Of a DNA stretch of 64,000 nt, positions 51,931-60,292 are shown piece by piece. The notes beneath the pieces were generated by a model. The model made no database searches and was not told the DNA's origin. It saw only the letters and a program-made list of their open reading frames with translations. The DNA lies in contig CAWFSJ010000001.1 of assembly GCA_963818505.1 (NCBI GenBank), positions 620,001 through 684,000 of the forward strand, in the 5' to 3' direction. Source of the DNA: JADKAV01 sp963818505. Lineage in GTDB: Bacteria > Actinomycetota > Actinomycetes > S36-B12 > UBA10799. How positions within the stretch are numbered: position 1 is the first letter of the stretch; the number at the start of each line of letters is the position of its first letter. Both the position numbers and the translations under genes were made by a program.

Positions 51931-54015
51931 TCAAACCCCGGACGAACCCCGGAACCTTCGCAGTCGCAGACTGTTCAGAACAACGAACACCGACGAGAAC
52001 GCCATCGCCGCCCCAGCGACCATCGGGGTCAGCAAGCCGGCCATGGCCAAGGGTATTGCCGCGCTGTTGTAGGCGAACGCCCAGAAGAGGTTCTGCTTGA
52101 TGGTGCGCAGGGTTGCCCTGCTCAAACGAATCGCATCCACAATCCCGAGCGGTTCGCTGCGAACCAGAGTGATGTCACTGGCCGCGATCGCCACATCGGC
52201 ACCTGCACCCATCGCGATGCCAAGGTCGGCTTGAGCCAGTGCGGCCGAGTCGTTGATCCCGTCTCCGACCATCGCGACGCGGGCACCTTGGGACTGTAGT
52301 CGCTGCACCTGCGCCAACTTGTCCAAGGGCTTGACCTCGGCAATGACCTCCTGAATGCCGACAGCGTCGGCAACTGATCGCGCTGCGGCCCGGGAGTCTC
52401 CTGTCAACAGCACGGTTCGCAAGCCCAACTCGTGCAGTTCACTGACCGCCCGGCGACTCGTGGGCCGAACGGTGTCGCTGACCAGGACCCTCCCGCGCAC
52501 CTCCCCGCCCCAGGCCGCAACCACCGCGGCCGAATCCTCGTCAACGGCGAAACCGAGTTCCCGCAGCCACGCAGGCTTGCCAGCCACAGCGGCGACCCCG
52601 TCCACCACACCCCGGACCCCGTGACCAGGCACCGCCTCGAAGTCAGTCAGGGTTGCGCGTTCGGTGAGCGCATCAGCGATAGCCCGCCCGATCGGATGCT
52701 CACTGGCTGATTCAAGCGTGCCCACCACACGTGCGAAGTCGGGCGAGTCGCTGTCGATCTCGACCTCGATCCGCCCCTGGGTCAGCGTTCCGGTCTTGTC
52801 CATGACAACCGTGTCCACCAGTCGGGTGCGCTCCAGGATCTCCGGACCCGAGATCAGTACGCCCAGCCGGGCACCTTTGCCGGTGCCGACCAGGATTGCC
52901 GTGGGAGTCGCAAGGCCCAAGGCGCACGGGCAGGCGATGATCAGTACTGCGACCGCTGCGCTGAATGCCACGGTCCAGGTCGAGCCGATGAGCAGCCAGC
53001 CCACCGCCGTCAGCACTGACAGCACCAATACGACCGGCACAAAGATCGACGACACTCGGTCCGCCAGTCGCTGTACCGGCGCCTTGCCGGTCTGCGCACC
53101 TTCCACGGCTGCCGCAATCTGAGCCAGCTCGGTGTCCGCGCCCACGCGCTGAGCCCGGGCCACCAACCGACCGGTCTGATTCACCGCCGCGCCGATGATG
53201 TGATCGCCGACGGCCACATCGACCGGAACCGACTCGCCGGTTATCAGGGAGTTGTCGACGGCCGAATCCCCGGCAACGACGACCGCGTCAGTGGCGACCT
53301 TCTCCCCCGGCCGGATGATGAAATCGTCGCCGACTGCCAACTGCGAGATCGGAACCAGCACCTCTTGCCCGTTACGCAGGACGGTAGCCTCTTTGGCGCC
53401 CATCTTCAGCAGGCTGGTCACGGCTTCACCCGCCCGGCGTTTGGCACGGGCCTCCGCATAGCGCCCGGCGAGCAGGAACGTCGTCACGGTGACAGCCACT
53501 TCGAAGTAGATGTGACCGCCGGTGAACAGCGCCACCAGCGACCAGGCGTAGGCAGCCAGCACACCCAGGCTTACGAGGGTGTCCATGGTGGTGCCGCCGT
53601 GACGGGCGGCGTTGAACGCTGCTCGGTGGAAAGGCCAGGCGCCCCACACGACAACAGGCGTGGCCAACACGGCAATCGCCCACATGAGCGCCATCGAGTG
53701 CGGCATCGCCATGGACATCACAACGACCGGGACCGCCAGCACCGCCGAGACGATGAGCCGCCGCAGCAGCGCGGGATCCGTGTGGTGCTCGTGGTCGCTG
53801 TCGGGTTGACGCTCACTTGCCGCGTAGCCGGCCTTCTCCACCGCCGCGACGCACTGATCGACTGAGACTTCCGAAGGCATTTCCACGTGCGCTGAATGCG
53901 TCGCGAAGTTCACGGTGGCCTCGACGCCGGGCAGCGCGTTGAGCTTCTTCTCAATGCGCGCTGCGCATGACGCGCAGGTCATTCCCTCAAGGTCAAGTTC
54001 CACACTGCTACTCAC
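51931..54015 (-). CDS. copA: Heavy-metal (copper) P1B-type ATPase
   Basis: The 694-residue pump has one N-terminal HMA domain with GMTCASC (about residues 11-17). Eight membrane helices contain the metal motif CPCALGLA. Phosphorylation site DKTGTLT and ATP-site motifs SEHPIG and GDGINDSAAL follow. The CPC motif and Cys-x-x-Cys domain indicate Cu+ export. GTG 54015 is chosen because it precedes the HMA domain by eight residues; the RBS is weak. No CsoR or CopZ gene is next to it. It lies 46 bp from the end of the upstream gene. Confidence 0.93.
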   Translation of the reverse strand: MSSSVELDLEGMTCASCAARIEKKLNALPGVEATVNFATHSAHVEMPSEVSVDQCVAAVEKAGYAASERQPDSDHEHHTDPALLRRLIVSAVLAVPVVVMSMAMPHSMALMWAIAVLATPVVVWGAWPFHRAAFNAARHGGTTMDTLVSLGVLAAYAWSLVALFTGGHIYFEVAVTVTTFLLAGRYAEARAKRRAGEAVTSLLKMGAKEATVLRNGQEVLVPISQLAVGDDFIIRPGEKVATDAVVVAGDSAVDNSLITGESVPVDVAVGDHIIGAAVNQTGRLVARAQRVGADTELAQIAAAVEGAQTGKAPVQRLADRVSSIFVPVVLVLSVLTAVGWLLIGSTWTVAFSAAVAVLIIACPCALGLATPTAILVGTGKGARLGVLISGPEILERTRLVDTVVMDKTGTLTQGRIEVEIDSDSPDFARVVGTLESASEHPIGRAIADALTERATLTDFEAVPGHGVRGVVDGVAAVAGKPAWLRELGFAVDEDSAAVVAAWGGEVRGRVLVSDTVRPTSRRAVSELHELGLRTVLLTGDSRAAARSVADAVGIQEVIAEVKPLDKLAQVQRLQSQGARVAMVGDGINDSAALAQADLGIAMGAGADVAIAASDITLVRSEPLGIVDAIRLSRATLRTIKQNLFWAFAYNSAAIPLAMAGLLTPMVAGAAMAFSSVFVVLNSLRLRRFRGSSGV

Positions 54016-54061
54016 GACCACCAAAACACCCCAACCCCCCGGGAGTATTCCGACGCAGACC

Positions 54062-55561
54062 TCAGGCGTTGCGGACGAACAACCCGAGCACGGCCGCCAG
54101 TGACAAGACCGACCGCGGTTCGTAGGCGGCCCGCCAGAGCCCACCGTGGTTGGCGGCATCGGAGAAAAGGTCCATGGGGTTGTGCAGTGGCGTTTGCGGA
54201 TTGGAGGCTGAAGCCGGGTCGCGCAGATCCCGGACGAGCAGTGCGGCCATGAGGGTGTTCGCGGTGGAGGGCTGGAAGACCTCGATGCCGAACTGTCCCG
54301 CGCCCGCGTACGCCGCGGCCAGGGCCCGGTTCTTCACCACCGAACGGGTACGCGTCGCGGGCGCCACATTCAACGAGACCCGCATGCCCGCGTCCCGGGC
54401 CACGATGGCGCGCCACCGCTGCAGGCGCTTAGCCAAGGCGTAATTCGGGCCCTGCTGCGGGACGAGGCAGTCGGCGATCCCGACCTCATGGCCGGCGTCG
54501 TCGATGACGGTGTCGCGGTAGGCCGGCTCAAAGAGATTCGCCAACTGCAACGGTGCCTGCAGCAGCCGTCGTGTGCGGCGGTCCTTCCATCGACTGCGGG
54601 CCATGGCCACAGCCTCCTCGGGTACGGCGAACACGTCGGTGGGAGTGGCCAAGAAGGCCAAGGACAAGTCAGGATTGCTGCGGGCCAGCAACACACCGAG
54701 GGCGTCGATAGCCATCGAGACCCGCACATGAAGCCCGCCGTCGGCGTAGGCGTAGTTGCCCAGTGTCAGCTGGCCGTCCACCTCCCGCAGCCAGGCGAGC
54801 AACGCATCGGTCTGCGCTATCAGGTCCAGTCCCGCGACCTGCGCGACCTTCGAGTCGGGAGCACTGTCCAGATGAACCGACCGCCGGGGTACCGGCACAG
54901 CCAACCTGCCTGCGGACTTCTTGGCGATGGTCATGATGCGGTCCCACAGGTCCGGACGCGGCAAATCCACCGCGTACACCGTGGCGCCCCAGTCGAGGAT
55001 CTGCTGCAACGGACCCATCTCCGCACCCGCACCCAGTACCGCGATCTGGACGTCGCGCAGATCCAGCCATTCCGGATGGGCCATGACCGCACGCACAGCA
55101 TCTGCGAAAGACGGCTCGGCGATCCCCCGGGTGACCCAGTCATCGAGCTGTTTGTGCAAGTCGCCGCCGCTTAGCCGTTTGCCGCGGTACGGCACGGAGA
55201 ACTGGGCGCGGCGCTCGCTGCGTCCGATCACTTCGAACGTGTCCATGCCGCTGTGATCGCTCAGCGCAAGAGCCGGCACAAGCGGCCGGTCGCTGCCATC
55301 GGCGGACCACACGAAGCGCTCGTGGAGCGAATCCAATCCCGCGGCCGAGATGTCCACCGTCGCCCTGGTGTTGGCCGCGGCCACAACAACCAGATCCCGG
55401 ATCGCGGACAGGTATCCGGACCGCCAGTCCTTGATGGTCTCCACCCGCCGGGCCGCACCCGGATCCACTGCCCGCAGTGCATCGGCGATGACAGCCCTGC
55501 CGGTGGCGGTCGTGCTGCGGGTACCGTCGCTGGCTGCTGGGAAATCGACGCCTGGCTGCAT
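54062..55561 (-). CDS. Unknown conserved-looking protein with Rossmann-type motif
   Basis: The 499-residue protein is not recognised. A nucleotide-binding-type segment VQIAVLGAGAEMGPLQ (about 172-187) is followed by TVYAVDLPRPDLW, so an NAD(P)- or SAM-binding domain is probable. There are Ala-rich helices, LGNYAYADGGLHVRV and AKRLQRWRAIVARDAG, and no signal peptide. The first 15 in-frame codons before ATG 55561 are excluded because a TAGATT box lies 8 nt before it. It lies 19 bp downstream of glnE on the same strand. No function assigned. Confidence 0.75.
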   Translation of the reverse strand: MQPGVDFPAASDGTRSTTATGRAVIADALRAVDPGAARRVETIKDWRSGYLSAIRDLVVVAAANTRATVDISAAGLDSLHERFVWSADGSDRPLVPALALSDHSGMDTFEVIGRSERRAQFSVPYRGKRLSGGDLHKQLDDWVTRGIAEPSFADAVRAVMAHPEWLDLRDVQIAVLGAGAEMGPLQQILDWGATVYAVDLPRPDLWDRIMTIAKKSAGRLAVPVPRRSVHLDSAPDSKVAQVAGLDLIAQTDALLAWLREVDGQLTLGNYAYADGGLHVRVSMAIDALGVLLARSNPDLSLAFLATPTDVFAVPEEAVAMARSRWKDRRTRRLLQAPLQLANLFEPAYRDTVIDDAGHEVGIADCLVPQQGPNYALAKRLQRWRAIVARDAGMRVSLNVAPATRTRSVVKNRALAAAYAGAGQFGIEVFQPSTANTLMAALLVRDLRDPASASNPQTPLHNPMDLFSDAANHGGLWRAAYEPRSVLSLAAVLGLFVRNA

Positions 55562-55569
55562 GGTTGGTG

Positions 55570-55575
55570 AATCTA
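55570..55575 (-). promoter_or_regulatory. Predicted -10 box for the gene at 55561
   Basis: TAGATT on the minus strand ends 8 nt before ATG 55561. Confidence 0.45.
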
Positions 55576-55625
55576 CCCGCCAGCAGGACCCCGATGAGAA
55601 CCTCACGACCCCGGCGCCGACACAC

Positions 55626-58556
55626 CTACTGGATGCCGTAGAAGAGCCGTTCCATCACATGGCGGGCCCTACGAGTGAGTCGACGGTAGTCCTCGGGCAG
55701 CGCACCCCGGTCGTCGTGCGGATACCCCAGCAGATGTGCGACCCGGGCGAGAGTGCGGTAGTCGGTCGGGACGGAGTCGCTGGAGCGCCCAGAGCTGAGC
55801 ATGATCGCGTTGCGGATCGCCGACGCCAGTCGCCAGGCCAGGACGAGGGTTTCGCAGTCCTGCTCATCGATGAGGCCCAGTTCCACGCACCGCTCCAGCA
55901 CGGGGATGGTCTGGCTGTCCTTCAACTCAGGGTGCAGGTGCGCGTGCTGGAGTTGTTGCAGTTGAGCGACCCATTCGACATCGGTCAGCCCGCCCCGGCC
56001 GAGTTTGACATGAAGAGCCGGGTCGGCACCCCGGGGAAGACGTTCAGCCTCCATCCGGGCCTTGAGCCGGCGCATCTCCACGAGGTCTGCCTGTGGCACG
56101 CCTTGTGTCGGGTAGCGGATGGGGTCGATGACGTCCAGGAAAGCGTCCTGCAACGCTGGCGAGCCTGCGACAGGCCTCGCCCGCAACAACGCTTGTGCCT
56201 CCCAAGCCGACGACCAGCGCTGGTAGTAGGCCGCATACGACGCCAATGAACGCACCATGGGCCCGTTGCGTCCCTCCGGACGGAGGTCCGCGTCCATCTC
56301 GATCGGGGGGTCGGCGCTTGGAAGCGCCAGCAGACGCCGCAACTCGTTGGCCACACCTAGTGCCACATCCGAGGCCGCACCTTCGTCGACTCCGGGCCGG
56401 GTCCGGTAGACGAACAGAACATCTGCGTCCGAGCCGTAGCCCAGTTCCCGTCCCCCGTACCGACCCATGCCGATGACGACAAATTCCACGAGTTCTTCAG
56501 CGGACCGATCTTCGTGGCGCACGGCTTCGGTGGCCACGGCCAGTGCCGCCTGAATCGTCGCGTCGGCGATGTCCGACAGGGCCGGACCCACCTCATCCAC
56601 CGTCAATTGGCCGAGCACGTCGGTGGCCGAGACTCTGAACAACTCGCGGCGACGGGTCGCCCTGATCGCAGCGATCCCCGACTCCGGGTCCACCTGCCGC
56701 AGGGCTGCAGTCAAGGCCTCCGTGACGATCTCGGGGGCGGGCCTGGGGGCGAGTTGTTCGGGGTCGGCCAGGATCTGAACCGCGTCGGGTGAGCGCAGGA
56801 GCAGGTCGGTGGCATAACGCGACGAGGCCAGCACGCGGGCCATGCTGCGGGCTGTCTGCGACTCGTCTCGAAGAAGCCGCAGGTACCAAGGTGTTGCCCC
56901 GAGCCCGTCGGACACACGACGAAATCCCAGCAGACCCGCGTCTGGGTCCGGACAGTCGGCGAACCAACCCAGCAGCACCGGCAGCAGCGTGCGCTGGATC
57001 GCCGCTCGCCGGCTCACCCCGTTGGTCAGGGACTCCAAGTGCCGCAGGGCACCGCGTGGATCCTGGTACCCCAACGCCCGCAAGCGTTCCTCGGCCGCTT
57101 CGGGGGTGAGCCGTGCCTCTCCGGAATCGAGGCGAGCCACCGCGTTGAGCAGCGGCCGGTAGAACAGCTTCTCGTGCAGGCGACGGACCTGACGACCCTG
57201 CTTGCCGAAGGCCTGCGCCAACTCGACTGCCGGGTCTGTGCGCATCCCCATGGAGCGGGCGATGATGCGCAACTCCGCCTCCCGATCCGGGAACAGGTGG
57301 GTGCGACGCATCTGCCGCAGCTGCACCCTGTGTTCCAGGATTCGCAGGAACCGGTAGGCACTACCCATCCCGGAGGCGTCGTCACGGCCGACATAGCCCC
57401 ATGTCGCCAGCGCCTCGAGCGCATTGAGGGTGGCGGCCGATCGCAAGGTGACATCGCTTCGCCCGTGCACGAGTTGCAGCAGTTGCACCGCGAACTCGAC
57501 GTCGCGCAGACCGCCCCGGCCGAGTTTGATCTCGCGGGCAGCCTGCTTCTCAGGTACGTGCTGCTCGACGCGCCTGCGCATCGCCTGCACGTCGTCGACG
57601 AAGTTGTCCCGGTCCGCGGCTGACCACACGAAATCGGAGACGGCGTCGACGTAGCGAGCACCGAGTTCCAGGTCGCCGGCCGCCGGTCGCGCCTTGAGCA
57701 GTGCTTGGAACTCCCAGGTCTTGGCCCACTTGCGGTAGTAGGCGACGTAGGAGTCGATGGTGCGCACGAGGGCACCGGCCTTGCCCTCCGGGCGAAGCGC
57801 GGCGTCCACCTCCCAGATCGAGCCCTCGGAGGTGGCCGCGTTGGCAATCTGCATGAGTTTGCTGGCGATCTGCTGACCCACTCGCATGGCCACGTCGGCC
57901 GGCACCTGATCGGAGGCTGGCTCGGCGATGAAGACGACGTCCACGTCCGAGATGTAGTTGAGCTCGCGTGCCCCGCACTTGCCCATCGCGACAATAGCCA
58001 GATCCACCTGTGCAGCGGTATCGCCTATGTCGCGCACCGCCAACTGATAGCAGGCGTGCAGCGCGGCGTCAGCCAAGTCGGTCAACTCGGCCATCGTCGT
58101 CTCCAGTGCTGCCTCGCCGGCGAGATCACGGGCTGCCACGCCCACAAGTTCGCGGCGGTAGGCCACTCGGATGTCCAGCATGGGCTGTGGACCGTGAACC
58201 GCGGCCAGGATCCGGTCCCGCGCCCCCGATGCATCGTCAGCCTTCACTGCTGAGATCAACTCGGGGTAGCGGACCAGGAACGCCCCTAGGCTCTCGGACA
58301 GACCGAGCACGCACAGAAGCCGCGTGGAGTGGACAGGGTCGGCCAGGATCTCACGGACCCCCGGGTTGGACTCGGCAATGTCGACCAGTGCCGCCAGGGC
58401 GCGATCGGGATCCGCTGCCTGCCCCAAGTCCGCGGGGTCCAACACGTCCTCCAGACCCGCGTCCCACAGCCTCTGGAGCTGGTCGGACGCAGTGGCCGCG
58501 TCGGTGAAACCGACCAGCACCAACTCGAGGTGCTGGCTTGCTCGGCGCGGGCTCAT
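55626..58556 (-). CDS. glnE: Bifunctional glutamine synthetase adenylyltransferase/removase
   Basis: The 976-residue enzyme has two nucleotidyltransferase domains. The N-terminal one (removase) carries GKCGARELNYISDVDVVF (about 165-182) and the C-terminal one (transferase) GMGRYGGRELGYGSDADVLF (about 690-709). Each is followed by a helical GlnD PII-type regulatory region. It adds or removes AMP on the Tyr of GlnA1. ATG 58556 forms an ATGA overlap with glnA2, so the two genes are co-translated. Order glnA2-glnE on one strand is conserved in actinobacteria. Confidence 0.96.
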   Translation of the reverse strand: MSPRRASQHLELVLVGFTDAATASDQLQRLWDAGLEDVLDPADLGQAADPDRALAALVDIAESNPGVREILADPVHSTRLLCVLGLSESLGAFLVRYPELISAVKADDASGARDRILAAVHGPQPMLDIRVAYRRELVGVAARDLAGEAALETTMAELTDLADAALHACYQLAVRDIGDTAAQVDLAIVAMGKCGARELNYISDVDVVFIAEPASDQVPADVAMRVGQQIASKLMQIANAATSEGSIWEVDAALRPEGKAGALVRTIDSYVAYYRKWAKTWEFQALLKARPAAGDLELGARYVDAVSDFVWSAADRDNFVDDVQAMRRRVEQHVPEKQAAREIKLGRGGLRDVEFAVQLLQLVHGRSDVTLRSAATLNALEALATWGYVGRDDASGMGSAYRFLRILEHRVQLRQMRRTHLFPDREAELRIIARSMGMRTDPAVELAQAFGKQGRQVRRLHEKLFYRPLLNAVARLDSGEARLTPEAAEERLRALGYQDPRGALRHLESLTNGVSRRAAIQRTLLPVLLGWFADCPDPDAGLLGFRRVSDGLGATPWYLRLLRDESQTARSMARVLASSRYATDLLLRSPDAVQILADPEQLAPRPAPEIVTEALTAALRQVDPESGIAAIRATRRRELFRVSATDVLGQLTVDEVGPALSDIADATIQAALAVATEAVRHEDRSAEELVEFVVIGMGRYGGRELGYGSDADVLFVYRTRPGVDEGAASDVALGVANELRRLLALPSADPPIEMDADLRPEGRNGPMVRSLASYAAYYQRWSSAWEAQALLRARPVAGSPALQDAFLDVIDPIRYPTQGVPQADLVEMRRLKARMEAERLPRGADPALHVKLGRGGLTDVEWVAQLQQLQHAHLHPELKDSQTIPVLERCVELGLIDEQDCETLVLAWRLASAIRNAIMLSSGRSSDSVPTDYRTLARVAHLLGYPHDDRGALPEDYRRLTRRARHVMERLFYGIQ

Positions 58557-59887
58557 AGTGACAGGTACCGCTCCAACTCGAACCGGGTCACATGCTTCTT
58601 GTACTCGGCCCACTCCGACTTCTTGTTGCGCAGGAAGAAGTCGAACACGTGCTCGCCCAGCGTCTCGGCCACGAGTTCGGATCCCTCCATCGCTTCGATG
58701 GCCTGGGCGAGGCTGCCAGGCAACGGCTGCAGGCCGAGTGCCCTGCGCTCCCCGTCGGTCAGCGACCACACATCGTCCTCCGTGGCCGGAGGCAATTCGT
58801 ACTTCTCCTCGATCCCCTTAAGCCCGGCGGCAAGGATGAGCGCGTAGGCGAGGTAGGGGTTGGCGGCACTGTCCAGCGACCGGAACTCGACTCGTGTGGA
58901 CTGACCCTTGGCGGGCTTGTACATCGGGATGCGGATCAGTGCCGAACGGTTGTTGTGCCCCCAGCAGACGTAGCTCGGCGCCTCCATACCTCCGGCCAGA
59001 CGCTTGTAGGAGTTGATCCATTGGTTGGTGACGGCGGTGATCTCCGGGGCGTGATGCAAGAGGCCGGCGATGAACTGTCGCGCCAGCACCGACAGCTGCA
59101 TGTCCGCGCCCGGCTCGAAGAACGCGTTGCTGTCACCCTCGAAAAGGCTGACGTGGGTGTGCATCCCCGACCCGGGGTGATTGGTGAACGGTTTGGGCAT
59201 GAACGAGGCCACGACACCGTGTTCGAGGGCCACCTCCTTGACGACCAGCCGGAACGTCATGATGTTGTCGGCTGTGCTCAGGGCGTCGGCATAACGCAGG
59301 TCGATCTCCTGCTGCCCGGGGGCGCCCTCGTGGTGGGAGAACTCCACGGAGATCCCCATGTGCTCCAGCATCGAGATGGACTGCCTGCGGAAGTCCTGGC
59401 CAGCTGGGTGCGGACTGTGGTCGAAGTAGCCCACATTGTCCACGGGCATCGGGTCGGCGCCGTCCAGCGAGTCCTGCTTGAAGAGGAAGAACTCGATCTC
59501 GGGGTGGGTGTAGAAGGTGAAACCCTGCTTGGCTGCCTTGGCGAGTTGGCGTTTGAGAACCCACCGGGGGTCGGCATAGGAGGGCGAGCCGTCGGGCAGC
59601 AGGATGTCGCAGAAGATCCGCCCGACCGGCATGTCGTCGCCGCGCCACGGCAGGATCTGGAAACTCGACGGGTCCGGCTTGGCAAGCATGTCCGATTCGG
59701 TGACGCGGGAGAACCCCTCGATCGCCGATCCGTCGAACCCGATGCCCTCAGCAAAGGCACCTTCGAGTTCGGCCGGTGCGATCGACACGGACTTGAGGAT
59801 GCCCAGAACGTCGGTGAACCACAACCGCACGAAGCGGATGTCCCGTTCCTCGATCGTGCGCAGGACGTACTCGGTCTGCTTATCCAT
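58553..59887 (-). CDS. glnA2: GlnA2-type glutamine synthetase homologue
   Basis: The 444-residue protein opens KQTEYVLRTIEERDIRFVRLWF, as does M. tuberculosis GlnA2, and has GSAIEGFSRV, ASFMPKPFTNHPGSGMHTH and NNRSALIRIPMY. The loop where GlnA1 carries the adenylylated Tyr reads EDDVWSLTDGERR, without Tyr, so GlnE should not modify it. Streptomyces relatives of the GlnA2/GlnA3 type have been reported to act as gamma-glutamylpolyamine synthetases, which would fit the polyamine block. Its activity here is undetermined. A weak -10 box lies 6 nt before ATG 59887. Confidence 0.93.
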   Translation of the reverse strand: MDKQTEYVLRTIEERDIRFVRLWFTDVLGILKSVSIAPAELEGAFAEGIGFDGSAIEGFSRVTESDMLAKPDPSSFQILPWRGDDMPVGRIFCDILLPDGSPSYADPRWVLKRQLAKAAKQGFTFYTHPEIEFFLFKQDSLDGADPMPVDNVGYFDHSPHPAGQDFRRQSISMLEHMGISVEFSHHEGAPGQQEIDLRYADALSTADNIMTFRLVVKEVALEHGVVASFMPKPFTNHPGSGMHTHVSLFEGDSNAFFEPGADMQLSVLARQFIAGLLHHAPEITAVTNQWINSYKRLAGGMEAPSYVCWGHNNRSALIRIPMYKPAKGQSTRVEFRSLDSAANPYLAYALILAAGLKGIEEKYELPPATEDDVWSLTDGERRALGLQPLPGSLAQAIEAMEGSELVAETLGEHVFDFFLRNKKSEWAEYKKHVTRFELERYLSL

Positions 59888-59893
59888 GGCCCC

Positions 59894-59899
59894 ATCCTG
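59894..59899 (-). promoter_or_regulatory. Possible -10 box for glnA2
   Basis: CAGGAT on the minus strand ends 6 nt before ATG 59887. This is the leaderless spacing but a weak hexamer. The 405-bp gap to nadE also holds palindrome copy 4; I saw no GlnR box in it. Confidence 0.4.
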
Positions 59900-60075
59900 C
59901 CGCATGACGCGACCGTCACGTCCGGCCGTCCATCCGGTCCACCCGCACGGCAGCACCGATTCGTGTGCCCGACATTGTCGGGCCCTGACCGGCGTCGGAT
60001 CAGGCGCCGATCCCCGCGTCCAGCTTGCGCGGCGCGAAGCTTTTGGTCCGCCTGCTCGTAACCCCGGTGCGGTTG

Positions 60076-60143
60076 GTTAGAGGTTGTGCTGTTGGTTAGC
60101 GAATCCACGCGTTGTTTCGCTAACCAACAGCACAACCTCTAAC
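60076..60143. repeat. 68-bp palindrome, copy 4
   Basis: Identical to copy 2 across all 68 bases, with perfect 28-bp arms and ACGCGT in the centre. It lies between the divergent glnA2 and nadE genes, so here it is upstream of both, which argues against a terminator role for this copy. Confidence 0.95.
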
Positions 60144-60280
60144 GCGGGCCCGTCCGGCCCCACGAGGACCAGCGGTTTCACAGGGGCGGCGGTCGGGCCT
60201 AGGCGGTCATGGCACTGCAGAATCGGCTGGTCCGAGGCACGTTACCCACTCGGGCGCGTGGGCCGACAGTCGCCGTTTGC

Positions 60281-60286
60281 CAGACT
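60281..60286 (+). promoter_or_regulatory. Possible -10 box for nadE
   Basis: CAGACT ends 6 nt before ATG 60293, identical in hexamer and spacing to the box before the TIGR01777 gene. Confidence 0.4.
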
Positions 60287-60292
60287 GAGGCC

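Noticed and set aside
16005..60143. Integron attC sites
   Set aside because: The boxes are in the opposite order (GTTAG outside left, CTAAC outside right) to attC ends, no gene cassettes lie between copies and no integrase is seen.
60076..60143. Palindrome copy 4 as intrinsic terminator
   Set aside because: It lies upstream of two divergent genes and has no T-tract, so termination is not its obvious role here.
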